Below are positions 7,339 through 16,559 of a DNA stretch of 64,000 nucleotides, in pieces. This DNA is from Acidobacteriota bacterium. Lineage in GTDB: Bacteria > Acidobacteriota > Terriglobia > Bryobacterales > Bryobacteraceae. A model generated the notes under the pieces. The model was not told the DNA's origin, ran no database searches, and was given only the letters and a program-made list of their open reading frames with translations. Location of the stretch: NCBI GenBank assembly GCA_025350695.1, contig JANXXI010000235.1, forward strand, positions 1-64,000. The letters run 5' to 3'. How positions within the stretch are numbered: the stretch's first letter is position 1; each line of letters begins with the position of its first letter. The translations under genes and the position numbers were made by a program.

Positions 7339-9046
7339 CCTTTTTAATTCTCGAACTGCCGCTTTAATCTTTGTCGCCGTTCTCACCACCGCTTGTCGAA
7401 CAAGTTCACCTGCCGCCTTCGAGCGAGTTGGTATTTTGCACTTCGATAATCTGTCCGGTGATCCTCAGTTTGATTGGCTCGAAAAAGCAGCACCGAGATT
7501 GTGGAAGTCTCAACTGTCGGGAAGCCGAAGCGCCGTTACGTTCGGAATAGAGAGTGAAACCCAGGTTGACGCACTGCAGCTTACGCGCGTAATCAATGGT
7601 TATTTTCTAACCCATGGTGGCCAACTCCGCGCGCACGTTGTCATCACGGACGCGGGCGGATCTACAAAGAAGACAATTGAGGTGCGCGCCCAGGATCCGG
7701 TCAGTCTGCTGGAACAAATATCCGGACAATTCGGATTGCCTGTGCGTCCATTGCCGTCGAAGTCTTTGGATGCTTTGAGTGCCTATGGTCGCGGATTGGC
7801 CGCGGCGGCTCCAGCCAATTCCATAGCGGAGTTCGTAAAGGCGACGAAGGCAGATGCGGCATTCGGACCGGCGTGGTTTCAATTGATCGACATGCTGCAG
7901 AGGCAAGGAGACAAGCAGGGAGTGGCGGCTGCGGCGCAACAGGCCCTTGCGCAAAAGAAACTGCCTAGTTTGGAACAGGCCGAAATCTTGCAACGGTCTT
8001 TGCCCGCAAACGCTACTATTGCTGAAAGACTGGCCAGCCTGGAAGCGGTTGCGAGGGAGCATCCAGGTGATGGCCAAGCCGCGGGTCAGGTGGCTGAATT
8101 CGCCGTGGCCGCCAGGGCTTATCCAAAGGCAATTGAATGGTATAAAACGGCCACGCGGTTATTGCCGAACTCAGCGCCCTTGTGGAACGCAAAGGGGTAT
8201 GCTGAAGCATTTGGCGGCGACCTAAACGGGGCAGTCCAAAGCATGCAGCGATATCAGGCTGTGTCGCCGGGAGACACGAACGCCAATGATTCCCTGGGTG
8301 AAGTCTATTATATGTACGGCCGTTTTGCTGAGGCGGAAGCATCTTTTGTCCATGGTTTCGCGAAGCAACCCGGGGCGCAGGGCGGCGCCATGATGCGTAA
8401 GGCAGCGTGGGCGCGGCTCCGTTCCGGAGATGCGACGGGTTCAAGGAAGTTGTTCGACCAATACCTGGACTTTCGCAAGAAGAACAACGATCCGTTTGAA
8501 CCACTGGAGCGCGCACAATGGGAATACTTTACTGGCGCTAGAACCGCCGCGAAAGAACGTTTGGAAAAATTCGCGGCCGAATCAAAGTTTCCAAACGCTT
8601 GGGCGCAGTTGAGTATTTGGGCGCGGTTTGAAGGAGATCAACCTAGAGCCGCGCAATTGGCGCAAAAAGCAGTTGCAGGCCTAGCGAGTGCTCCGCAATT
8701 TCGCAACCCTGTGGCGATTGCGTTTGTGTTGGCGCAGCCAAACGCCGTGGCGGGTGTTTGGGTCCAGCGTTTGAACGGATCTCCAATAGCCTCGGTTGGA
8801 ATGCTGGCGTCAGGCGACTATGCCGGAGCCGCTCAGTTTTTGGATCAAGTAAGAGCAAAGATGAACCCACTGCAGGAATACTATTGGCGGGATCTGCATG
8901 CAATCGCCTTGTTCAAGGTAGGGAAGAAGGATGAGGCCAAGGCTTTGTTACGGCTTTATTCGCTGCCTGAGACGACGGAGGATTCCATTATCCTGTGCTT
9001 TGCGTTTCCGGGTGATCAGGAGATCCGGCGCGAATTGGCAAAGTAA
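7328..9046 (+). CDS. TPR-containing lipoprotein
   Basis: This 572-residue protein starts at a GTG inside the end of the preceding TPR gene. A lipoprotein signal ends in LTTAC (Cys about residue 23). Residues 30-140 form a domain (VGILHFDNLSGDPQFDWL...) resembling the FlgO/TolB-N-like 'integral of regulator activity' fold that often precedes TPRs in acidobacterial and planctomycetal proteins. TPR-like helical pairs follow from ~160 to the end. It is probably a periplasmic or outer-membrane scaffold acting with its neighbour. The specific function is unknown. Confidence 0.75.
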   Translation: MSYSLFNSRTAALIFVAVLTTACRTSSPAAFERVGILHFDNLSGDPQFDWLEKAAPRLWKSQLSGSRSAVTFGIESETQVDALQLTRVINGYFLTHGGQLRAHVVITDAGGSTKKTIEVRAQDPVSLLEQISGQFGLPVRPLPSKSLDALSAYGRGLAAAAPANSIAEFVKATKADAAFGPAWFQLIDMLQRQGDKQGVAAAAQQALAQKKLPSLEQAEILQRSLPANATIAERLASLEAVAREHPGDGQAAGQVAEFAVAARAYPKAIEWYKTATRLLPNSAPLWNAKGYAEAFGGDLNGAVQSMQRYQAVSPGDTNANDSLGEVYYMYGRFAEAEASFVHGFAKQPGAQGGAMMRKAAWARLRSGDATGSRKLFDQYLDFRKKNNDPFEPLERAQWEYFTGARTAAKERLEKFAAESKFPNAWAQLSIWARFEGDQPRAAQLAQKAVAGLASAPQFRNPVAIAFVLAQPNAVAGVWVQRLNGSPIASVGMLASGDYAGAAQFLDQVRAKMNPLQEYYWRDLHAIALFKVGKKDEAKALLRLYSLPETTEDSIILCFAFPGDQEIRRELAK

Positions 9047-9074
9047 TTACCGCGGAATCGGCTCAGTTGCTAGA

Positions 9075-10001
9075 CTACTCAGGGATTCCTAAATCCTTCG
9101 CCCCCAGTGGCGACATCAAAGCCTTCGGGCAGAGACGCTTAATAAAACCGCAAGCAATTTCAGCACGTCTCACGCGCTCCCGGCTCAAGGCGATCACCGT
9201 GTTTTCAAGATGCGTCCCACTCGGATACACATCGGGAGAATTACGAAGCCCGAATTTTAGGTAGATCGGCGAGGCAACCCGGATCAGTTCCGGAATATCG
9301 TAGTAGCGAAGAAATCCACCGATGTTATCCGGAGCCTCCACATAGAAATCGATGGGCTTGGTCGAGGCAGCCCGAATACTGGCGATTTGCCCAAGCGATA
9401 GATCGGAAGGCACGTTGATCGTATCGGCTCCCAAATCCTCCAATACCTTGGCGCTTGCCGGATTGGCGGGAGCCATCATGACCGACGTCTTAATGATCAG
9501 GTTCTTTGGCAGCTTTCCCGCTTTCCTCAATTGATCGGTGACCGTGAGCGACCCAATATCGCTGATCAAAATGCTGCGGCAACCGAGCTTAACCGCGCGT
9601 TCGGTATCCATCACGCCCTGGGCCAATTGGTTTGAACCACGCATGCTCAAGGCAATCGACTTGCCGGCAATAGAAACAGCCTGCGCCCCGGTATCCCAAC
9701 TTGCGCGCGGCCCTAAAAAGAGATTGACTTCCATCTTCTGCTCGCGGCCCAGTTTCATCATTTCGCTGATTTCCGCATCAGTTAACAGCATGATGCCACT
9801 GCCTTGACTGACACGATGGACGGGGACTTTTCTCTTCTTTGCTTCCTCAATAACCGCTGCCAGCGAAGCGGGGCCTTCGGTGGAAGGGATCTCCATGCGG
9901 TATTGCCCGCCATCGGGAAATCGCAATTGTGAAGACGGAACCTCTTGTGGATCAGACGCTTTGTAGCCGATCGATTCCATCCAGGTCTCAATATTTTTCA
10001 T
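9075..10001 (-). CDS. TIM-barrel protein, peptidase U32-like
   Basis: This 308-residue soluble protein has alternating beta/alpha segments typical of a barrel, with blocks such as RSILISDIGSL, INVPSDLSLGQI and FYVEAPDNIGGF that resemble the U32 peptidase/hydroxylase superfamily. The Cys residues that bind the Fe-S or metal site in classical U32 enzymes are not obvious, so catalysis by that mechanism is doubtful. The start overlaps the homoserine kinase stop by 4 bp (ATGA), so it is co-translated with thrB, and it lies downstream of sugar-type enzymes. Assignment to U32 is moderately secure; the substrate is unknown. Confidence 0.6.
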   Translation of the reverse strand: MKNIETWMESIGYKASDPQEVPSSQLRFPDGGQYRMEIPSTEGPASLAAVIEEAKKRKVPVHRVSQGSGIMLLTDAEISEMMKLGREQKMEVNLFLGPRASWDTGAQAVSIAGKSIALSMRGSNQLAQGVMDTERAVKLGCRSILISDIGSLTVTDQLRKAGKLPKNLIIKTSVMMAPANPASAKVLEDLGADTINVPSDLSLGQIASIRAASTKPIDFYVEAPDNIGGFLRYYDIPELIRVASPIYLKFGLRNSPDVYPSGTHLENTVIALSRERVRRAEIACGFIKRLCPKALMSPLGAKDLGIPE

Positions 10002-10903
10002 GCCCCTGCTCCTTCGTGAAGTTCAAATCCGTTCTTGGCGATTTCGGTCCAAAGAATTTCCGAACCGTGCCCGTGGTGTTGAAAGATTTGACGGACATGT
10101 TCGCAAACCTGCTCATGTCCTTTTTCATAGAACACCACGATGGAAGGACCGGCGCCGCTTAAAGCGCAACCCAGTAGGCCCGGCGCGCGAAGTTTCAATA
10201 TTTGCTCCAGGCCCGGGACGAGTCGCGCCCGATAGGGTTGATGCATACGGTCTTCAAGCGCTGTTGGAAAAGCCGCGGTAAGACCCGTGGTCAATGCTGC
10301 AATCAACAATGCGCTGCGTTGCACATTGAAGATGGCATCCGCCTTGGAATAGGTATCGGGCAGCACTTGCCGCGCCTCGCTGGTGGGCAGAATAAAATCA
10401 GGAACAACAATTGCCACGCCGTAATTCGGATGCAGTTCCAGCCTGACCGCGCGCGCCACACCACCCCCGTCAATAGCGCTGGCGACAATTGAACCCAGTA
10501 CGCAGGCAGCGACGTTATCGGGATGACCTTCAATGCGCGCGGCCTCATCGAGAATTCGCGCCGGCTTCCACTTCAAACCCAATAACTGATCGGCGATGAC
10601 CACCCCAGCCGTCAAAGCCGCGGCGCTGGAACCCATGCCTTTACCAATTGGAATCTCGTTGTGGATCTCAAGGTATACCGGCGGCAACTCCCCGCCGGCT
10701 TCTTTCGCCACTTGCAGTGCTGTTTGCCAGATGAAGTTGTTTTCCCCAGGAGCGATCATTGCCGCGTCACGGCCGAACGCATGAATCTCCAGCTTCTCCG
10801 ACGGAGCGAATCGGCACTCGAGCCACACTCCAAGGGCTAAACCCAAAGCGTCGAATCCGGGGCCGAGATTGGCGCTGGAGGCGGGTACGCGAACTCTGTG
10901 CAT
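9998..10903 (-). CDS. thrB: Homoserine kinase
   Basis: ThrB phosphorylates L-homoserine with ATP in threonine synthesis. It is a GHMP kinase of 301 residues: the N-terminal VPASSANLGPGFDALG block (6-21) and the phosphate-binding PIGKGMGSSAAA (85-96) are both textbook, and the C-terminal GCALSGAGPSIVVF matches GHMP motif 3. It lies 6 bp downstream of an oxidoreductase gene and overlaps the U32-like gene. No thrA, thrC or asd is beside it, which is common where threonine genes are dispersed. Confidence 0.92.
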   Translation of the reverse strand: MHRVRVPASSANLGPGFDALGLALGVWLECRFAPSEKLEIHAFGRDAAMIAPGENNFIWQTALQVAKEAGGELPPVYLEIHNEIPIGKGMGSSAAALTAGVVIADQLLGLKWKPARILDEAARIEGHPDNVAACVLGSIVASAIDGGGVARAVRLELHPNYGVAIVVPDFILPTSEARQVLPDTYSKADAIFNVQRSALLIAALTTGLTAAFPTALEDRMHQPYRARLVPGLEQILKLRAPGLLGCALSGAGPSIVVFYEKGHEQVCEHVRQIFQHHGHGSEILWTEIAKNGFELHEGAGA

Positions 10904-10909
10904 GACTGG

Positions 10910-11929
10910 CTAGTTCCCCAGCACAACTTTGCGGTCTTCACGGCAGGATTGATACGTGGCCAGCACCAACTCAAGCGCCCGTAGCCCTTCTTCTCCGGAA
11001 ACCAGAGGCGTGCCACCTGTCTTGCAGGCATTGCCAAAATCGAGGAATTGCCGTTCAAACGGAGTCAGCGGACTGGCCATAGGATCACTTGCGCCGGATT
11101 CCACAGAGGTTTCAACGGGGGCAGTCGGGCCGGAATCATCCTGCACGTCCCAAGCTGTCAACTTATCGCCCGTGATGATGGCCGTGCCCTTCGCGCCATG
11201 TATCTCAACTCGCTCGCTATAACCGGGCCACATGGCGGTGGATGCCGTAATGATTCCCGTCGCTCCATGCTCAAAGCGCATCATGGCGTTTACCACGTCT
11301 TCTGATTCAATGCTGTGCAGCGCACCCAGTTGCCAGGACCCGACAACCTCCTTCACGCGGCCCACAAGCCACAACAATATGTCGATCTGATGGATGGCCT
11401 GGTTAATCATTGCGCCGCCGCCTTCCGTCGCCCAACTGCCTTTAATGGGGCGCGAATAATAAGCAGCGGAACGGTACCACTTAACATAGGCATCGGCCTG
11501 CAGGATCTTTCCTAACCGCCCATCGGCAAGAGCCTTTTTCAGAAAACGCGAGGAATCATCGAAGCGATGTTGGCTTACGACGCCTAGTATAATCCCGGCC
11601 TTTTTGGCAGTGGCCACCATTTTGTGCGCGGTCTCAAGCGAGACGGAAATAGGCTTTTGCACCTGCACGTGCTTCTTCGATTCCGCGCAAATTTCAATCG
11701 GCTGCAGTCGAAAATCCGGGAACGTGCAAACATCGACGTAATCCACTTTTGGGTGACGGCAAAGTTCTTCGTAGGTGGGTACAAATTCGCAGCCGTACGT
11801 CTCGGCGAACTTCTTGCCTGCTTCCGGAAAAACGTCTGTGCAGACGGTCAGCTCGTAGCCAATGTTCTTAAGGGCACGGGCGTGCATATTCGAAATAGCG
11901 CCTGTGCCTATGATTCCAACTCGCATCAC
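10910..11929 (-). CDS. Gfo/Idh/MocA family oxidoreductase
   Basis: These NAD(P)-dependent dehydrogenases act on sugars, inositols or their acids. The Rossmann motif GIIGTGAISNMHARAL lies at the N-terminus; the catalytic EKP signature appears as QKP (VQVQKPIS, near residue 95), and the Rossmann half is followed by the beta-sheet half with HQIDILLWLVG in the usual place. There is no signal peptide. The substitution of the first residue of EKP is common in the family and the Lys is kept. It lies between a sugar isomerase-like gene and thrB on the same strand. Confidence 0.85.
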   Translation of the reverse strand: MMRVGIIGTGAISNMHARALKNIGYELTVCTDVFPEAGKKFAETYGCEFVPTYEELCRHPKVDYVDVCTFPDFRLQPIEICAESKKHVQVQKPISVSLETAHKMVATAKKAGIILGVVSQHRFDDSSRFLKKALADGRLGKILQADAYVKWYRSAAYYSRPIKGSWATEGGGAMINQAIHQIDILLWLVGRVKEVVGSWQLGALHSIESEDVVNAMMRFEHGATGIITASTAMWPGYSERVEIHGAKGTAIITGDKLTAWDVQDDSGPTAPVETSVESGASDPMASPLTPFERQFLDFGNACKTGGTPLVSGEEGLRALELVLATYQSCREDRKVVLGN

Positions 11930-11962
11930 TAAAGTATAACGTTGTAGGTGAGTAGATTGATT

Positions 11963-13561
11963 CTACAGCCCGTGATGGTTGCCGCAGATAGTTACTTCCA
12001 CTCCTAATTCACGGAACAACGCCGCCTTTACCGCAAGAGCCCGATTGGCAGCGGCAGCCGTTGGTCCGTAAACTACTTGAATATGATTGGCTTTGTGCTT
12101 GGCCATCAATTGATCTCGTGACACACCGTATAAGACAGCGTGCATGATCGGCCATTGCGGGGTGGTCAGCTGCCAACGGCGATCGGTTTCTTCGTTGGGC
12201 AATTTCACAACTTTGCCACGGCCCAAGTCGATCTTAAGTTTGCCGTTGTCCACATAGACGCGGCTCCAGACGATTTCGCCCGCTTTCGAGCAGCCTTTCA
12301 CGCTACCGCCGCCCTTTGCAAAATACATCGGTGGTTGCCGTTCGCTAGTGGTTCCAGCGTAGCCACCTTCAAAGTGGGCAGGGGGCGCTGCGCCCGAAAT
12401 CAGGAACACCCAGACAAATTCACCGTTGAATTCCTCGCCCCACCGAACGTCGTGCAGGGTATTTTCCGGAGGATATCCCAGTTTTCGCCAAACTTTGTAG
12501 GTGACAAAGCCGTCCAGGCCGGCGCATTCGTCAACCTCGTTGAAGTGCGGCAACATTTCATTGGCAAACAGTTCACGCTTGCCATCGGCGCTGAACACCG
12601 GTGGCCGATCCATATTGTTCAGTAGCCCTTCGGCCAAGTCTGATGCCGGAGTCAGATCCTTCAACCCAAGCTGGTACTGAATGCCAATGGTGGCGCAACC
12701 GAATTCGTCGGCTATGCGGACCGCCGCGATGTACATTTTCAGTTGCTCAACAATCTGCCCGTCGGTGAGTTCGGTGGCCTCATTCTTTCCCGTGACAAAA
12801 CGCATGCCCCGTTTTTCAAGCCACAGCCGAGCGGTTAGAGCTTCAGAATCGGAGACCAATTGCATGGCGGCGAAAAGAGCCGATTGACTAAGCCGCTCTT
12901 TGAATACACCAGTTTTGTGCAGCAGTTCGTCGGGAATAATGGCGTTGTACATTCCCATGCAACCCTCGTCGAAGACCCCCATAATGGCCTTGTCCCGCTT
13001 CAGTTCCGTTGCCATTGTCCGCCCTGTTTTTTCGGCGGCCGCTGGAATCGTCAATTTTGATAGAGGCGTGGCGTGCCTTAAGTTGTGGGATAGTTTTCCG
13101 GTTCCCAGCCACTTCTGCAAGCCGTTCAAGAAAAAAGGGTCGGCGAAAGTTTCACTCCAAAGAGTGGAATAGTTGACTCCCGCTTTTGTCAGGCATCCAT
13201 TCAAATTGAGCATCCCCACGAGCCCTGGCCATTGGCCACTCCAGTTGGCGATGGTGAGGATGGGGCCTTTATGAGTGGTGAGTCCAGCCAGAACATGATG
13301 GCTAAATTGCCAGACTGCCTCCACCACAAGTAGCGGGGCGTCAGGCGGAATGTTGCGGAATACTTCCATCCCGTATTTCTGCGAATCGATGAACCCATGT
13401 TTTTGAGCCGCGATGTAAGGATGTCCGCGACGCACCTTGTAACCGAGCTTTTCAACGGCTCCAGTCACTGCGGCTTCGACTTTTTCCTGGGCGGGCCAAC
13501 AAACTTGATTAGCGGCGGGGCGCAGGTCACCGCTAGCAATTAGGATCACTTGTTTAGGCAT
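11963..13561 (-). CDS. L-fucose/L-arabinose isomerase-like protein
   Basis: This 532-residue cytoplasmic protein resembles the FucI/AraA-like isomerase fold in length and overall pattern (N-terminal Rossmann-like part with VVEAVWQFSHH, and a C-terminal half with metal-site-like acidic and His residues). The classical FucI motifs are not strongly conserved, so the reaction is inferred only at the fold level. It heads the minus-strand run with an oxidoreductase, consistent with sugar catabolism. It is divergent from the DUF362 gene across a 98-bp spacer that must hold both promoters. Confidence 0.6.
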   Translation of the reverse strand: MPKQVILIASGDLRPAANQVCWPAQEKVEAAVTGAVEKLGYKVRRGHPYIAAQKHGFIDSQKYGMEVFRNIPPDAPLLVVEAVWQFSHHVLAGLTTHKGPILTIANWSGQWPGLVGMLNLNGCLTKAGVNYSTLWSETFADPFFLNGLQKWLGTGKLSHNLRHATPLSKLTIPAAAEKTGRTMATELKRDKAIMGVFDEGCMGMYNAIIPDELLHKTGVFKERLSQSALFAAMQLVSDSEALTARLWLEKRGMRFVTGKNEATELTDGQIVEQLKMYIAAVRIADEFGCATIGIQYQLGLKDLTPASDLAEGLLNNMDRPPVFSADGKRELFANEMLPHFNEVDECAGLDGFVTYKVWRKLGYPPENTLHDVRWGEEFNGEFVWVFLISGAAPPAHFEGGYAGTTSERQPPMYFAKGGGSVKGCSKAGEIVWSRVYVDNGKLKIDLGRGKVVKLPNEETDRRWQLTTPQWPIMHAVLYGVSRDQLMAKHKANHIQVVYGPTAAAANRALAVKAALFRELGVEVTICGNHHGL

Positions 13562-13659
13562 GTTTCTGTATTAGCGTAACCGAAGTTGCCCTACTATGCC
13601 TAATGCCTTTTCGCGAGGCAAAATGAGAGAATGCAAGAAGTATTTGAAGGAGGGTTAGG

Positions 13660-14784
13660 ATGAGGCCACTCTGCATGACAAGGCGCCACTGGCTGGCTTC
13701 CGCCGGAGTTGCGGCAAGCACAATTCAGTTGGCTTGCGACACAAAACACACGTCGAAGGCGCCAGCGCATAGTAAGCTTTCCATGCCTGGACCGTTTCGT
13801 GGGCGTGTGGTTGCCGTGGAACATCCTAGTGCGATCATTGAAAACGTCTATCAGAGAGACGCAATTTCCTCGATGATGAAGCGCGGCATGACTGCCCTTG
13901 GCGACGCTGGTGGGCACCTGGATACCTGGCGATTGCTGTTTCAGCCGGGCGACGTCGTGGGTATCAAGTTGAACCCCGTGGGCCGCCCTCACGTAATTTC
14001 TTCGCCCGAGGTGTTGCATCACATTATCGCGGCGCTCAAGGATTGTGGCGTGAAGGCGCAGGACATCGTCTGCTATGACCGCTACAAAGTGGAGTTCCTG
14101 GAGGCGGGCTTTGACAAGTGGTTACCCGATGGCGTGCGTTGGATGCATGCGGCGGAAAAATATGAGAACGTCCAGAAAAACATTCTTGGGTATGATCGTG
14201 ATCACTTTTTCGAGTTGCCGTTGACTCTACCCGGTGAGGATGCGGACGATTCTGAGAATCGCCGTTCCTACGCTGCTGAGTTCATCACCAAGCATGTGGA
14301 CAAAATGATCAACCTTTGCGTGCTGAAAGATCACCAGTCCGCGGGCATAACCATGGCGCTTAAGAATATGAGCCACGGCCTTGTGAACAACGTGAACCGC
14401 AGCCATGCCACCAGTACATTGAATGCCTGCGGAGCCTTCATTCCCGCATCCGTATCGTTGCCGGTGATTCGCAACAAGGCAGTGCTGCATATTCTGGATG
14501 GGGTGAAGGGGCTGTATCACGGCGGGCCTGGCGCAAAGCCTCAGTTTGTTTGGGATCACAACACAATCTATTTCGCCACCGACCCAGTGGCGCTTGATCA
14601 CGTCGGCTGGCGGGCGCTGGACGCCAAGCGCGAGCAGATGGGAATGAAGTCGGTGGCTACGGACTTGCCAGACAAGTTCAGCACCTTCCTTCGTAGGCAA
14701 CCGGAGCATGTGGAGATAGCGGGGGCACTGGGGTTGGGGGAATGGCGTTGGGAAAAAATTGATGTGCGGCGCGTGGTGGGGTAG
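13660..14784 (+). CDS. Tat-exported DUF362 protein
   Basis: This 374-residue protein starts with a twin-arginine-like signal (TRRHWLASAGVAAS, residues 7-20) followed by a possible lipobox (QLAC). The DUF362 domain is recognised by FQPGDVVGIKLNPVG, by PEVLHHIIAALKDCGV and by the KDHQSAGITMALKNMSHG block. DUF362 proteins are often linked to Fe-S or cofactor-related functions, but no 4Fe-4S CxxCxxC cluster is present here and the reaction is unknown. The start has a strong AAGGAGGG 5 nt upstream. A second DUF362 gene lies at 58.2 kb. Confidence 0.82.
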   Translation: MRPLCMTRRHWLASAGVAASTIQLACDTKHTSKAPAHSKLSMPGPFRGRVVAVEHPSAIIENVYQRDAISSMMKRGMTALGDAGGHLDTWRLLFQPGDVVGIKLNPVGRPHVISSPEVLHHIIAALKDCGVKAQDIVCYDRYKVEFLEAGFDKWLPDGVRWMHAAEKYENVQKNILGYDRDHFFELPLTLPGEDADDSENRRSYAAEFITKHVDKMINLCVLKDHQSAGITMALKNMSHGLVNNVNRSHATSTLNACGAFIPASVSLPVIRNKAVLHILDGVKGLYHGGPGAKPQFVWDHNTIYFATDPVALDHVGWRALDAKREQMGMKSVATDLPDKFSTFLRRQPEHVEIAGALGLGEWRWEKIDVRRVVG

Positions 14785-14800
14785 TCGGATAATAAGACCT

Positions 14801-15958
14801 GTGTCAGACCCCCAAAGTTTCGAGAACTTGAAAATTCGTGGATTTCGGCGACTCGCCAACATCGATTTTGACTTGAAAGGCGTCAATGTTCTTATTGGAG
14901 CCAACGGCGTTGGGAAATCCTCTTTTCTCGAGGCGCTTGCCCTCCTCGCGGAAGCTTCAAATGGCAATTTGGAGAAGACTATTAATCGGATGTCCGGCCT
15001 GGCGTCGATGATGACTTATGACCGTGCCGATTCGATTGATTTGAGTATCTCGAGACTTGTACCTGGACACGAACCTCTTGTCTACGAACTAAGCTTGGTA
15101 ACACAGGCAAATGCTTACCAGATATCGCAAGAGAAGCTCTTTCAAAAGAGTCCGAAAAGACTTAGTCCCTTTCTTCACATTGATTCCAGAGGTACAAATA
15201 TTAAGTATTTTGAGGTCGTGAAAAACAATTTAGTTCAACCTACTTGGGAACACAATCCCCGCGAGACATCTCTTTTCCAGGTTCCAAAGATGTTCCGTGA
15301 ACCGGAAGAATTCAGGCAAAAACTTTCTTCTTCGACTTTTTACCATGTCCTCAATGTAGATCCACGTTCCCCTGTCCGTTTGCCACAAGCCATGCGTCCG
15401 GCCGAACTACCAGGCAAGGATGGAGAGGACTTGGTCACTTGCCTCTACTATCTTCGTGAGGCCGAACCAGACAGGTTTGAAGCCATCGAAGACGCGCTAA
15501 AGTCCGCCTTCCCCTCATTCAAGCGACTCGATTTCCCGCCGGTCGCCGCGGGTACAATTACCATGACATGGCGCGATTCTGCTTTTTCCAAACCTATCTA
15601 CCTTCACCAATTTTCAGAAGGGATGTTGCGCTTCCTATGGCTGGCAACATTACTTCAAAGCCCCGGACTCACCGCCATCACTCTTCTCGATGAGCCCGAA
15701 GTGAGCCTTCACCCGGAGTTGCTCAGTCTACTAGCTGACTTGTTTCGGGAAGCCTCAAGACGGACGCAATTGGTGATTGCAACCCATTCCGACCGGTTGA
15801 TCAGTTTCTTGAACCCGGATGAGGTCGTTGTTATGGATACCGCCGAAGACGGAACCTCGAACCTCACGCGCGCGGATCAGTTGGATATTGAGGAGTGGTT
15901 GAAAGACTACACTCTCGACGAATTGTGGCGCAACGGAAGGCTCGGAGCAAGGGCATGA
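14801..15958 (+). CDS. AAA/ABC-type ATPase of the OLD/RecF-like class (defence-type)
   Basis: The 385-residue product has an SMC/OLD-like ATPase head: Walker A GANGVGKSS (33-41), ABC-type signature QFSEGMLRFLWLATLL, Walker B TLLDEPEVSLHPE and an H-loop ATHS near the C-terminus. No nuclease domain is fused. I chose GTG 14801 because the family start (FENLKIRGFRR) follows directly; ATG 14759 would overlap the DUF362 gene and add unrelated residues. The gene ends in a 4-bp ATGA overlap with the DUF4276 gene, so the two products are made together. Stand-alone ATPases of this type paired with TOPRIM-like partners are a recurring abortive-infection architecture. Confidence 0.85.
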   Translation: MSDPQSFENLKIRGFRRLANIDFDLKGVNVLIGANGVGKSSFLEALALLAEASNGNLEKTINRMSGLASMMTYDRADSIDLSISRLVPGHEPLVYELSLVTQANAYQISQEKLFQKSPKRLSPFLHIDSRGTNIKYFEVVKNNLVQPTWEHNPRETSLFQVPKMFREPEEFRQKLSSSTFYHVLNVDPRSPVRLPQAMRPAELPGKDGEDLVTCLYYLREAEPDRFEAIEDALKSAFPSFKRLDFPPVAAGTITMTWRDSAFSKPIYLHQFSEGMLRFLWLATLLQSPGLTAITLLDEPEVSLHPELLSLLADLFREASRRTQLVIATHSDRLISFLNPDEVVVMDTAEDGTSNLTRADQLDIEEWLKDYTLDELWRNGRLGARA

Positions 15959-16554
15959 GGATCGCGATCTTGGTGGAGGGTCAAACAGAAAAGGTATTCC
16001 TGCCCTTCGTGAGGCAGTTTATCAGTAACCGCCATCAGGGACCGATGCCAAAACTGCGGTCCATCAAGTATGACGGCAGAATCCCCAAAGAAGAAAAGCT
16101 GAAACGTTGCGTTGAGAACCTGCTTCACGATGGAAACAATTACGTAATCGCCCTCACTGATGTTTATACCGGCACTGGTGATTTCACAGACGCTGCCGAC
16201 GCCAAACAGAAGATGAAGAATTGGGCAGGGAACAATAGCAAATTTTTTCCACATGCCGCCCAACATGATTTCGAAGCTTGGCTGCTTCCCTATTGGGAGG
16301 ATATCAAGAAGCTTGCCAAACACACCAAGAACGCTCCCACTGGCGCGCCGGAATCGGTGAATCACAACCATCCGCCGTCGTGGCATCTGAAGGAACTGTT
16401 CCGAATTGGTGCTGGAACGAGGGACTACATCAAAACCAGAGATGCCAAGAAAATTCTGGAAGGCAAGGATTTGAAGATCGCCGCGGACGCCTGTCCTGAA
16501 CTAAAGGCTTTCTTGAATACTATTTTGACGGTCTGTGGTTCAGAGCCAATATAG
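15955..16554 (+). CDS. DUF4276 (TOPRIM-like) partner of the ATPase
   Basis: This 199-residue protein begins MRIAILVEGQTEKVFL, the VEGxTE motif with the acidic residue that binds metal in TOPRIM-like nucleases. ALTDVYTG (about residues 62-69) supplies a second acidic position, and HDFEAWLLPYW (about 103-113) matches the HEFEALLF block of DUF4276. The start ATG overlaps the ATPase stop by 4 bp; a longer in-frame start at 15895 lies inside the ATPase gene and has no family support. It is probably the effector (a nuclease or nucleotide-acting enzyme) controlled by the ATPase. Nuclease action is inference. Confidence 0.8.
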   Translation: MRIAILVEGQTEKVFLPFVRQFISNRHQGPMPKLRSIKYDGRIPKEEKLKRCVENLLHDGNNYVIALTDVYTGTGDFTDAADAKQKMKNWAGNNSKFFPHAAQHDFEAWLLPYWEDIKKLAKHTKNAPTGAPESVNHNHPPSWHLKELFRIGAGTRDYIKTRDAKKILEGKDLKIAADACPELKAFLNTILTVCGSEPI

Positions 16555-16559
16555 CCTTT

